This document shows, one piece after another, positions 34,501 to 45,459 of a stretch of DNA of 64,000 bases (the first letter of the stretch is position 1; every line of letters starts with the position of its first letter). The stretch comes from Maniola hyperantus (lineage: Eukaryota; Arthropoda; Insecta; Lepidoptera; Nymphalidae): NCBI RefSeq assembly GCF_902806685.2, contig NC_048537.1:12360720-12424719 (forward strand), in the 5' to 3' direction. The translations under genes and the position numbers were made by a program. Under the pieces are notes generated by a model. The model saw only the letters and a program-made list of their open reading frames with translations. It was not told where the DNA came from and made no database searches.

Positions 34501-36676
34501 CTGTAACTTATTATCCAAATGTACCTACCTACCGATCATGAATAAATAAAGATAAGGTGACTAGATGCACTTCGATAATAAATGCGACTATTTTATTTTA
34601 GAGCCTTATCCATCTTATGTCCTAATATGAAGGGAAGGACACCTACACATTTTATAATTTTCAATAAAATAGTACCTAAGTAGGTATTTGAAAAATTTGT
34701 ATTGACATATTTTATGGCTCAAAGTACATATATATAGTCGAAGTGAAGCGCTTCGTTTCGTCATAAAGATAACACTATCGATGAAAGATGGTATTTACAT
34801 CAAGCGATTTACTTCTCTATAATATTCCAAAGTATATAAATGCCTTATTATGGAACTTGATGATGCCCACGACTTCGTCCGCGTGGATTTAGGTTTTTAA
34901 AAATCCTGTGGAATTTTATTTTTTTCCCAAACAAAAAGTAGCCTATGTCCTTCCCCGGGATACAAGTACCTCGCCAAAATCGGTTCCACGGATGGGCCGT
35001 GAAAGTCTAGCAGACAAACATATATAGACAGACAGACATACTCTCACATTTATAATAATATAATATTCTATGCCTATGTCATTCAGGAATAATGTAGCTT
35101 TCTACTGGTGAAAGAATTTTTAAAATCGGTTCAGTAGTTCCAAAGATTACCCCCTACAAACAAACTTAACGATATTACCTCTTTACATATTAGTATAGAT
35201 TTGTATATTAATATTGATTAGTACGGAAGTATAGATCATGTAGCTGTAGGTATATAGCACACACACTAAGGTGCTAAGGTGTATCCACACCCGCGCACGT
35301 TAGTGCTTTTCTTGAAGAGAGTACAAACAATTTATAATACGCGTTCGTGACGTCATTCATGACGTACCTATACCCTACGTGCGCACAGAAAAAGTGACGC
35401 TTCCATATAGCCGTTCGATGCGCGTTGTATGCACGGTTCGTGAAGGTGTGGATTTGCCTTTACGCAGTGGGTAAAAAATTAATTTGAATTGTTTTAGAAA
35501 AAAGCGTTGTTACCCTTCGACTTCGCGCTAATATGGCTTGAACCTAACTTTCACAACATAATTTAACAAAAGAGTACCACTAACCTTGTAAATAAATGGA
35601 ACACTATTTGAGTAGGACCCAAACTGAAGCCGTGTGCTATAAAGAATATTAATAACATTTCAATTTATTTTTCACTATCATCATTTCTCGACACGGGTCT
35701 CCTCTCAGAATGAGAAGGTCCTTAGGCCATAGATTGCCACGCTGGCTCAGTGCGGATTGCCAGACTTCACACATCTTTGAGAACATTATGGCGAACTCTC
35801 AGGCATGCAGGTTTCCTCACGATGTTTTCTTTCACCGTTAAAGCAAGTGATATTTAATTGCTTACAACGCACATACTTAACTCTGAAAAGTTAGAATCAC
35901 ACATCTTTGAGAACATTATGGCGAACTCTCAGGCATGCAGGTTTCCTCACGATGTTTTCTTTCACCGTTAAAGCAAGTGCTATTTAATTGCTTACAACGC
36001 ACATACTTAACTCTGAAAAGTTAGAATCACACATCTTTGAGAACATTATGGCGAACTCTCAGGCATGCAGGTTTCCTCACGATGTTTTCTTTCACCGTTA
36101 AAGCAAGTGCTATTTAATTGCTTACAACGCACATACTTAACTCTGAAAAGTTAGAATCACACATCTTTGAGAACATTATGGCGAACTCTCAGTCATGCAG
36201 GTTTCCTCACGATGTTTTCTTTCACCGTTAAAGCAAGTGATATATTTTAATTGCTTACAACGCACATACTTAACTCTGAAAAGTTAAAAGGCGGACGCCT
36301 TAACCACTAGACTATCTACTATACTATTTTCTTAGCTTGACTAAGGGCATTTACGCACTACTATCATGATAGGCCTAGTGGTAAAGCCTTATAACTTTTC
36401 TGAGTTACGTGCGTTTTGCAAACTGTGTGCACCAAATTGCCCGTTTGAGATTTGCAAGACATTGTACGTCCTAGACATAAGCGAACTAGCGTACTTTCTC
36501 TGATGAAGCTCTGACTTCAATAGGTGGCGAGAACTAACACCGCCGGGTGCTATAAAAACCATGAAAACGCCATGCAAATACTGTATTCTGAAGAAATCAC
36601 TTCTCAAGGTTTTCTTTCTCGTTTTTAGGGTTCCGTACCTCAAAAGGAAAAACGGAACCCTTATAGGATCACTTTG

Positions 36677-36717
<41 letters not shown>

Positions 36718-37182
36718 AAGAAACCTACAGGGTACTTCCCGTTGACCTAGAATCATGAAATTTGGCAGGTAGGTAGATCTTATAGCTGACATTTGGGGAA
36801 AAATCTGGAAACCGTGAATTTAGGGTTAGATCACACAAAAAAAATTAAATTGTGGTCATGAACTAATATTAGTATTTTAAATTTTCTAAGTAAGATAGCT
36901 ATATCAATTGGTGTATCATATGAAAGGGGTTCACCTGTGCATTCTAAAACAGATTTTTATTTATTTTGTGTATCATAGTTTTTGAATTATCCTGCAAAAT
37001 GTCGAAAAAATACGACTGTAGTACGGAACCCTCATTGCGTGAGCCTGACTCGCACTTGGCCGGTCTTTTATTTTTCAAAGCAGGTTTTTTTCATAGGTAA
37101 ATACACATAGACGTTGTTTGTTGTCAAACATACCTGTCGCAGCAACACACAGCACGAGTGATAATTTAATAATCGCACACAT
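31519..37182 (-). CDS. Gene 8: secreted lipase-like protein lacking the nucleophile, 300 aa
   Basis: Exons on the minus strand: 37134-37182, 35585-35636, 34014-34159, 33132-33374, 32260-32614, 31519-31576 (903 bp with stop, phases agree). Residues 1-16 form a signal peptide (MCAIIKLSLVLCVAAT). The second exon is only 52 bp against 169-193 bp in the relatives, so the N-terminal strand region is largely gone. The usual HGW is HSYGDG. The nucleophile motif is VGVGLGGH, with Gly at residue 142. Asp166 (ALDPSLP) and His227 (SCSHTYAY) are kept. The last exon ends PPFARD. Repeats in the introns include a SINE with four 130-bp tandem units. It is closest to gene 7 by orientation, intron pattern and the split before EDLNV. 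Likely non-catalytic. Confidence 0.86.
31920..32060 (+). mobile_element. tRNA-derived SINE, second copy of the family at 7748
   Basis: Head with AATAGCTCAACCGG and GGTCGACGGTTCAAACCC. It lies in the last intron of gene 8. Confidence 0.65.
33460..33692 (+). mobile_element. Interspersed repeat family C, near complete
   Basis: From ttattataaatgtgaaagtg through tttatcccggaagatcatag to gcggacgaagtcgcgggaat. It lies between the third and fourth exons of gene 8. Confidence 0.75.
34858..35070 (-). mobile_element. Interspersed repeat family C, reverse
   Basis: Starts gatgcccacgacttcgtccg and ends with a cagacagacatactctcaca stretch. Second intron of gene 8. Confidence 0.75.
35685..36315 (-). mobile_element. 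SINE family A with internal 130-bp tandem repeat
   Basis: Reverse-oriented SINE whose central part (cacacatctttgagaacatt through actctgaaaagttagaatc) is repeated four times at a spacing of exactly 130 bp. Units start near 35771, 35901, 36031 and 36161. The tRNA-like head is at the right end (ggcggacgccttaaccacta). First intron of gene 8. Confidence 0.85.
36625..37075 (+). mobile_element. Interspersed repeat family D with expanded CTGT run
   Basis: Starts agggttccgtacctcaaaag and ends gactcgcacttggccggtc. The CTGT run at 36679-36717 is longer than in the copy at 24855. First intron of gene 8, close to its first exon. Confidence 0.8.
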
Positions 37183-37223
37183 TTCGATTCCTTTCAAATA
37201 ACCCAAACAATGTTATGCGATGA

Positions 37224-37233
37224 CTTTTATATA
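37224..37233 (-). promoter_or_regulatory. TATA box of gene 8
   Basis: TATATAAAAG on the minus strand, about 42-51 bases upstream of the gene 8 start codon. This places a transcription start about 15-20 bases before the ATG. Confidence 0.55.
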
Positions 37234-37907
37234 AAATTATCTTTTAGGTGAATATTTCCTTCCATGAAATTGTAATCTGTATCATATTGATAAATTGTAA
37301 CAACGACCATAAAACTGCTGCTGCAGTCATAAATTATGACTACTTACGAGTAGGGAAGTATTATAATATTATATTATGAATGTCATAAAATTAAAAATTA
37401 TAGATAGATTATTCAATTCATACTAATCTAAACTAATATCGACACCAACAAAAACATCGTAACTCACTTTTTAGAGATGTGGATTAGATTACAATCATAT
37501 ACATAGTGAAAAAATACTCTTTTTTTGCACTTACCCTGTATCTAAATTAAGTCTCGTTGCTATTTTAGCCAATTAAAAAGTTTGTAAGTCAGCATTGAAG
37601 ATGATAAAATGGTATATTTAGTTGCACATAATTTATATACTTGCCTAAGGCGGCCATCAATAATATTACATAACTAAAATTGTAATGTAAGATACCGTCT
37701 TGTTCTCGGCAAGTATTTTTATTAAGCGAACTTTCATCGTAACTCAGGCTTTGTATGTCAACTTACAATTTTTTACTCAATAAAGGAAATATTAACACAC
37801 AATATTGAATTGTACCTATGTCTAACCACAATGCCATTTTGTTGATATTTTTTTACTGTGTAAAATAATTGTAACTCACAAAAAATAAAGTAATTAGAAT
37901 ATCATCT

Positions 37908-38105
37908 AAATATATAAAAGGCAAAGGTGACTGACTGACTGATTGACTGACAACGCACAGCTCAAACGGACGAATCGGGCTGAAATTTGGCATGCAGATA
38001 GCTATTATGGCGTAGGCATCCGCTAAGAAAGGATTTTTTAAAATTCAACTGGGTTAAAATAGGGATTTTAAATTTGTGTAGTCCACGCGAACGAAGTCGC
38101 GATTT
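37908..38105 (+). mobile_element. Interspersed repeat family B copy
   Basis: From aatatataaaaggcaaagg to gtccacgcgaacgaagtcg. Confidence 0.7.
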
Positions 38106-38449
38106 TTTTTTTTTTTAAAGGTTGGATGGCGTTCATAAGAATGTTTTAAATATTTGAAGCGCTTTCCCGTAAAGTTACAAAAAATGAGATACGATGTTAT
38201 TCCACGTAGGTGTCGATATTATAAATCCGGAAGTGTGTTTTTGGAAATAAGTTCAAACTGGATTTTAAAAACCTAAATCCACGTGGACGAAGTCGTGGGC
38301 ATAGCCGCCGGGGCGGGCGGGCCACCGAATCCAACTCGGCTGGGCAACGTTTGGAAAACTTGGAGATGTCTTCTCGTCCAGTCTCGTCTCGTCAGTGCTT
38401 GAAGAAAAAAGTTTTCGAGCTATGTGTTGCCAGTAATGAGATTTTTTTT

Positions 38450-38655
38450 TAAATAGAGATAGCGAGCAAACGAGCAGGCGGGTCACCTGATGTTAAGTGT
38501 ACCGCCGCCCATAAACATTTGCAGCACCAGAGGAACCGCCGATGCGTTGCCAGCCTTTTAGAAATCTGTTGGTCTGCCCCTTGAATAACCCCATGTTGTA
38601 ATCTAGTGGGAACACCGCCGATGGGAGTTGGTTCCACAGTTTGCATGTGATTATG
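38450..38655 (-). mobile_element. GC-rich interspersed repeat, probable LINE 3' fragment
   Basis: Contains gcgggtcacctgatgttaag, ccgccgcccataaacatttg and gggaacaccgccgatgggag after a T-rich stretch. I recall this type as common in Lepidoptera, but the class was not proved here. Confidence 0.5.
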
Positions 38656-38974
38656 AATCCGAGACACGGTCGCTAACTACGGGTCTCTTATATAAACTCT
38701 GAGTCACTCAGTGGGCGATGAAGAGATCTAAGCTTGGAGTTTTTCTACGTGAACAAATCAGAAATGAAGAGATCCACAGGAGAACCAGAGTCACCGATAT
38801 AGCTCGGGTTGTGAAACCAAATTGGCAATGTGCATGGCAAACAGTACCTAACAAAAAACCGATAGACGTTGGGACCCCCAAAGGTGCTCAACTGGCGACC
38901 TCGCACCGGAAAAACTTTCCGCTGGTGTTCGTGGTGGTATTAATATCTACCCTGGTGATTTGATAACTAAATAA

Positions 38975-39405
38975 GAAACCGGGCAAGCGCGAGTCAGGCT
39001 CGCGCAGCGAGGGTTCCGTACTACAGTCATATTTTTTCAAAAATTTGCAAGAAAGTTCAAAAACTATGATACATAAAAATAAGTAAAAATCTGTTTTAGA
39101 ATGCACAGGTGAAACCCTTTCATGTGGTACCCCACTTGACATAGTTATCTTACTTCAAAAATTGAAAATACAAATTATTAGTTCATGACCACAATTTAAT
39201 TTTTTTGTGTGATGTAACCACAAATACACGGTTTTCAGATTTTCCCCCGAATGTCTGCTATAAGATATACCTACCTGCCAAATTTCATTATTCTAGGTCA
39301 ACGAGAAGTACCCTGTAGGTTTCTTGACAGACCGGTAGACAGACAGACAACAAAGTGATCTTATAAGGGTTCCGTTTTTTCTTTTGTGGTACGGAACCCT
39401 AAAAA
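38975..39405 (-). mobile_element. Interspersed repeat family D, reverse
   Basis: Begins gggcaagcgcgagtcaggct and ends tggtacggaaccctaaaa. Same element as at 24855 and 36625. Confidence 0.8.
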
Positions 39406-39654
39406 CATATCGATCATAATTTTATCTTTCATTAATAATAAATAGAAAACAAAAGTATTACGATAATGTAAGCGAATGGTGTGATTTAAAAATGTTAAGT
39501 AGGTATAATATCTACGTAATTATAATTTATCTTGTGGTAATTCCAGGTGTTAATTGTTTTTAAAGTGCTTAAAACTGAAAGGGGTAAACTAATTAGTTAT
39601 TACGTCAGATTAAGTTAGGGTGTTATGGATATATAGCGTTGATAAATCATAGGT

Positions 39655-39865
39655 AATATTAAATATCACTTGCTTTAACGGTGAAGGAAAACATCGTGAG
39701 GAATCCTGTATGCCTGAGAGTTCTCCATATTGTTCTCAAAGGTGTGTGAAGTCTACCGATCCGCACATGGCCAGCGTGGTTGACTGTGCCCAAACCCTTC
39801 ACACTCTGAGAGGAGACTCGTGCTCTGTAGTGAGCCGGCGATTGGTTGATCATGATGATGATATT
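39655..39865 (+). mobile_element. SINE family A, 5'-truncated
   Basis: Body and tail only (cgtgaggaatcctgtatgcc, gtagtgagccggcgattggt, gatcatgatgatgat). The tRNA-like head is missing. Confidence 0.75.
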
Positions 39866-40084
39866 TTATAAAGTTTGTCTAAATACCTACCTACTTAATT
39901 GTCATTTTTAATTAAATAAAACTGTACATATTCCAGCATGGTCACTAAACAAGACACACCCTTGCATTAGCAAATCTTTGCCAATTAATCTGAAAATTAA
40001 AATGTTTTGGTGATAACGAGCATGCATAGAGATAAACAACTAAATAAATACACGACGGACTTTGTCGTGAAGCACAAACTAAAC

Positions 40085-42802
40085 ATGAAGCTCCTGGTGG
40101 TACTCCTCGCTTCGGTGGCATGTTAGTATTGATTTATACTTATTAACATTTTTATTCATCATCACAACCCATCCCTGGCCCATTTAATGAGCACGGGATG
40201 AGGAGGGTTTTAGGACATAGGTCCCCACGACAGCCAAGTTTGAATTGGCCGACTTCACATACCAACGAGAACATTTTGATGAACTCCCAGCCATGCAAGC
40301 TTCCTCGAGATGTTTTCCCTCAACGTTAAAGCAAGTAATGTTTAACGGCTTAACGTAACGGGTCGTAGCTTTGAAGCCCTAGTGTAATTTTTCAAGTTAT
40401 CTAACGTGATATCTATAACTATAGCTGTCGTCGACGTTGTTTTAATCGATAGACATCCACTGGTGGACAAAGGTTTCTTGTATAAGGATTGCTACAGAAT
40501 ACGGTCCTGTGCTGTTTTGTCTAGCAACGCCTCGCTTAAGCTACCAACGATTCAAACTTCGCGTTCCAGCACTACAGGGCCGGGTACCATACCAACTCTT
40601 GAATCGCGGGGACTAAGGATCTGCAGATTTTGTTTATATTGTGGCTATAAGCATAGAATTTGTCATTGAACTCCAACTCCACACTAATAATGCTGCAGGA
40701 GTAGACACAAAAACCGTGCCGATTAACCATTTAAATTGATGAATAAAATATTTAAAATACTATTTACTTGTTTTCAGTATGCGCTGGTACTGCGCTTCCA
40801 GTAATACCAGGGGATAATAGTCATTATGTTGAGGGTGTAAGCCGCTACATCTGGATGGATAATGGACAAGGCACTCCTGAACTTGTCGATCTTGAAGAAC
40901 CAGTGGACGAGCTAGCGCTTGCGGAAGCTAGAAACGGCGCTCACAACCAATACTGGCTCTTTACCAGGTACTCCGTACTATACCATGTTCTGAACATAAT
41001 GATCATTGTAAATTAAAAACACACAACACAAATCTTCACTTCGGAACAAATATCACAAAATTATATGAATACTGCACTGAGCAATGTCTATTACATGGAC
41101 AGCCGTATTGGGAAACGCGATGGTTTGCAAGTTCCACATATCTTTCTCATTAAAAAGCCATCGCAACGTATAGTCCGCGACAGATTGAGATGACAATCGG
41201 GGTATGAGGCGGGGGGACGCTCCGCACACCCTCATGTCCCCCGCACTCGCCTGCACCGGATTAGCGTGGGGACTGTGCAGGTGTGCGGGTCGTTACCTAC
41301 CCGATTGCTATCTCAACCTGTCGCTTAGGTCCTATAGGTAAATATGTAACTTTTAATTCGAGTATGACTATGAGTACGTTTTTAGTAAGCTGTTTTTTTA
41401 TGTAACATTTATATACAAGTACAATACATAATACGCGAAAGTAAGCAAGCAGGATTATGTGCCGGAACCATAAAATATTTTTTTCTTTCTCCAGACGCAA
41501 CCGCGCATCACCCCAAATTATCATTAATGGTAATGTGAATTCCGTGCGTAACTCCAACTACAATGGAGCGAGAGCACTCAAAGTGATTGTCCACGGATGG
41601 AGAAATAACGGGAATTCTCCAGTGAACACTTTGATCAGAAACGCTTTCTTGGATCAAGGCGATCATAATGTGATTGTTGTTGACTGGCGCGCTCTTGCCG
41701 ACCAATCTTACAATAATGCAGTTCGTGGGGTCGTTGATGTTGGACGTCATGTCGGTAACTTCGTACAATGGCTCATCAACACTGGCGGTGGCAACTGGAA
41801 CCGTGTACACCTGGTTGGCCACAGTTTGGGCGCTCACATTATCGGTAATGCTGGCCGTCTAGCTCCTGGTCGCCCTGTCCGTGTCACAGGTAATGTAATA
41901 AATTGTACATTACGTCCAAAATATAACATCAAAGAACGATTGTTTAAGTTATGCTGATCATCTAATAATATTTTAGGTATGGATCCCGCTGGTCCTCAAT
42001 GGGGAAACAATAGAGATGCTCTGAACCGCAATTCCGGAGTTTACGTCGAGGCTATTCACACAGACGGCCGTGCAACTGGTATCATGGATCCCATTGCTCA
42101 CGCTGACTTCTACCCTAACGGTGGTAGGGCGCCTCAGCCTGGATGTGGAGTCAGTAACTCTTGTGCGCACGGTCGCGCCTTTGAGTTCTATGCGTCAAGT
42201 GTTACAAGAAACCACTTTATTGGTAGACAGTGCAGAAACTTACATGAAGCTGAACTGAGCAGCTGTACCGGGGCCCAGCTCCGCATGGGTAACGCCGATT
42301 TAGGCAAACGAGGGTACGTTGCGATTTGCTTAAATAGAAGAATTTATTATAGGTTTAATTTTTGTAATATTCAGTTAAATTCCTCTTTTTAGAAAATTTT
42401 TGTGTCTACTAAATGGCGATAAAAATAGTTAATTGGTCACAAAATTGGAAGTTAAGCGATGGAAAAAACTTCAAATGCAACTATAAAACGAAAACTGCAC
42501 TTTCTTTTGCAGTTCTTTTTAGATATAAATAGTAGACTATAAATTTTAAAAAAAATTGTAGCAATTTCACATTGCTCACATTGCTCTATTTTAAATTTTA
42601 AAACAAGAGTCAAAATCATTCCTAATTTTCCTATCATTGAAAATAATAAAATAAAAAACTGCTAAATAATCATTTTGACCACTTCCTCTAAATAAAAAAA
42701 GAAATCTGTACGTATAACTTTGCGATGTTCTAAACAAAGTATGTATTCGTTTTCAGAAGTGGACTGTTTGGCCTGAGGACTGGAAACGCCTGGCCTTTCT
42801 AA
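40085..42802 (+). CDS. Gene 9: secreted pancreatic-type lipase with complete triad, 334 aa
   Basis: Exons: 40085-40121, 40778-40967, 41495-41889, 41977-42313, 42757-42802 (1005 bp with stop, phases agree). Signal peptide MKLLVVLLASVALCAG. Residues 19 onward have PVIPGDNSHYVEG and SRYIWMD, shared with genes 10 and 12. The Lipase (PF00151) core has VHGW at 108-111, VVDW at 137-140, and GHSLG with Ser186. Asp210 (GMDPAGP) and His272 (SCAHGRAF) complete the triad. DFYPNGG follows the usual pattern. The protein ends NAWPF and has no PLAT domain, as in insect neutral lipases. Predicted to hydrolyse acylglycerols or phospholipids outside the cell; the substrate is unknown. The next gene is its tandem copy. 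AATAAA at 43151-43156. Confidence 0.9.
40420..40660 (-). mobile_element. LINE 3'-end relic in gene 9 intron 1
   Basis: Degenerate sequence with agacatccactggtggacaa and aagcaacgcc-type blocks, matching the reverse of the LINE tail seen at 30815-31035. A parallel relic lies at about 45880-46060 in intron 1 of gene 10, so it predates the duplication. Confidence 0.5.
41171..41330. mobile_element. GC-rich MITE (family E) in gene 9 intron 2
   Basis: Ends TAGTCCGCGACAGATTGAGA and, on the other strand, GACCTAAGCGACAGGTTGAG; GC-rich core (ggcggggggacgctccgc). It is absent from the matching intron of gene 10, so it came after the duplication or was lost there. Confidence 0.75.
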
Positions 42803-45459
42803 AAGACAAATCAAATGATGACTTCTATACCTCGCTTCAGGGACTAGGACAACTAATATGATTATGTTAATTATTAAGATATCTTGAACCTGATCCTGAT
42901 ATAACAATGATGACTGTTATTAATATTTAGAGTTAATGACAAAGACATGGCAAAACCAGTGACATTCCAGTGCCACATATCGTTGTCACTACAGCATTTA
43001 CATTACCACCACATAACACCTCCGTTTCTGGAATATTCCAGCAATTTATGTGTAGATGACGCGATGCCTTAAATTCCAATGATAGCAGTGGAATAAACTT
43101 ACTGGATCTGGGGACTGGAATAATGTGAACTGGCATTAATTTGTTTATGTAATAAAGCTCAAAAATATTAAAACCTTTTATTTATTATTAAATCATTACC
43201 GTCAGCTTCAACTTTGTTTCCGATTTTTGTGGAACATTCTCTAGGCCTAAACCAACTCCTCACTTCTGATGCTCCCAGCTCCAGGGATACTGCACTCTTA
43301 AACTTGGGGATTCATGAACTGTCTACATTAGTGACATGATATTGTAAGTACCTATTGTTCGCGACAGGTCGACATGACAATCGGGGTATGAGGTGAGTTG
43401 TGCAGGGGGGACGCCCAGCATATTACTAAGGTGGTAATCATTATTTTACTCTCGTTTTGTTACGTACTTACCAAAAAATTGTCGATATCGATTAGGTTGG
43501 TACCAGGTGATATTGTCACCTCATTAGAAAATAGTTATCTCGAGCTGTCACGAACGATACCTACCAAATGTAGACATGGTTTTCATTGAACTCCCAAGAC
43601 CCAAATCCTTATACATGCTGCTGCGGGTAGCTGCACTTCTAATCCATGAAGAAATGAGACACTGCAAACCCTAAAATAAAACTTTAAAAAAAGTGAAGTG
43701 ACTTTAAAAGCACTGAAAAGTATTAAATAATTTTTAAATTAAATACTAGGTACCTTCAAATCAATTTATCAATAAGCGATAAACTATGTATAAAATACTT
43801 TGCAGTGATTCTGACATTTGAAGTCGGTTGGTTCACTTTTGAAGTTTTAAGTATTTTAGGCTTTTACTAGTGGTTTACGGTAAGATATTTTTATAAACTG
43901 TATATCAAGGGTCAGGGAACCTATTAACCGAGTTCTAACAATATAACAACACAACGTAAAAAGATGTTACCCGTAACTTCGCCTGCGTGGAATTAGGTTT
44001 CTACAAATCCCATATTTCGTTCGTTTTTGTGGTGTCTATGCGATCAAACTTCTTGTTGTAGTAGTACCAACAAGGTAGTTTGAGTACCAACAACCAGGGT
44101 CTGCACCTTATAATTTTGGAGATAATAATATAAGCTTTCGAAAATTAGATCACGTGATCTTATATAGACTCCATGAAAACAATAAGTTTGACAGTCAACA
44201 ACTAGGGTCTGCGTCCCATAGTTTCGGAAATATGAGCTTTCAAAAATCTAATTACGTCATCACAAACACCACGAAAACAACAAGTTTGAGTAGGTGGGTA
44301 CCAATAACTAGGGTCTGCGCCCATAGTGTCCGAGATATGAGCATTCAAAAACTTTTATCACGTGATCGCGTATACACCATAAAAACAAGAAACTGAAGTA
44401 AGTACCAAAAACATGGGTCTGTGCTTCAATCAACAAAGTACCCATAGTAAAAATACCAGAATGACCGGCCGCCAAAATATTTTAAAAAAAATGTGCTATT
44501 TTTTGTACGATGGTACGGAATTCTTCTCGTGCAAGTCTATTTTGACCAACATCTAGGTAGGTATATAAAGAAAAATACATAAAAATATCTGACTGGTGTG
44601 TTTAGTTTAGTCGTTCAAAATACCGCTTTTGCAATACTTATGCGTGAGCGAGCCATGCGACCGTGCACATGCTACAAAACACCTACAGTTGAATCGCTTC
44701 CACGCGAATATATTATGTCCCCTTAACTATTTGACTATCGGGATTTCCAGGGCGTCAACTATTCAAAATCGAGTAAGGAAATTGGTTGTGAAAAGGTACA
44801 GGCACAGATAAACGGACAGGTACACTTTCGCTTTGAGATGTAAGTCGCACAAGTCACAACACAATATCGACCACGTATTTTCAACATTGCTGGAACAAAA
44901 ATCGATATAAATCTGCATAATATAATCTGATCAAAAACTGCTTCATGATACCGATAATTATAAATCTGCGATCTAGATGTCGTAGATATAATAATAATGT
45001 CGCAGAATTCTGATACAACCAATATTTTGATAGAATAGAATAGAATTAATCTTTATCCAAATTAACTTTTATAAGCCTTTTGAATCGTCAGAATAACTTA
45101 CCACTGGTTCGGAATGCCGTGGATAGAAATTTAGCAGGTAGGTTTACATAATTTTACCTAGAACTGAACTCCTAGAAGAGACTATGACTTACCAAAATAA
45201 AATTTAACCAAAATGTTTTCTGGATAATCATAATTTAACCAAAAATTAAGAAAACATTGAGCTTTTTTTGCTAAATAATGAACATTTTTAATTGAATAAA
45301 ATTGTGCATTCCAAGCATCACTAAACTAGAACACACCCTTGCATTAGCAAATCTTTGTCAATTAATCAGATGTCAAATGTTTTCGTGATAATGAGCATGC
45401 ATAGAGATAAACAACTAAATAAATAAACGAGAGACTTTGTCGTGAGGCACAAACTAAAC
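42803..45459. other. Spacer between tandem genes 9 and 10
   Basis: The first part (to about 43560) is the 3' flank duplicated with gene 10. A family E element is at 43354-43560. The region 44000-44470 has three diverged repeats of a unit with ggtctgc(g/a)cc, gagatatgagc and atcacgtgatc. The last 160 bp before gene 10 match the 5' flank of gene 9 (gcattagcaaatctttg, gagcatgcatagagataaac). No further gene found. Confidence 0.6.
43354..43560. mobile_element. Family E MITE downstream of gene 9
   Basis: Starts TGTTCGCGACAGGTCGACAT and ends gagctgtcacgaacgatac, with an internal part unlike the other copies. The matching right end survives at about 48580-48690 downstream of gene 10. Confidence 0.6.

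Larger units (their letters stand above)
37183..40084. other. Spacer between divergent genes 8 and 9; repeats
   Basis: No exon found. It holds repeat family B (37908-38105), a family C tail, a GC-rich interspersed repeat (38450-38655), family D in reverse (38975-39405) and a truncated SINE A (39655-39865). Genes 8 and 9 are divergently oriented across it. Confidence 0.6.

Noticed and set aside
35771..36290. Possible CRISPR-like array
   Set aside because: The four 130-bp units are contiguous repeats of SINE sequence with no unique spacers, in a eukaryotic intron.
41508..41837. 109-residue minus-strand frame, repeated at 46414-46743
   Set aside because: Antisense shadow of exon 3 of genes 9 and 10; its conservation comes from the sense strand.
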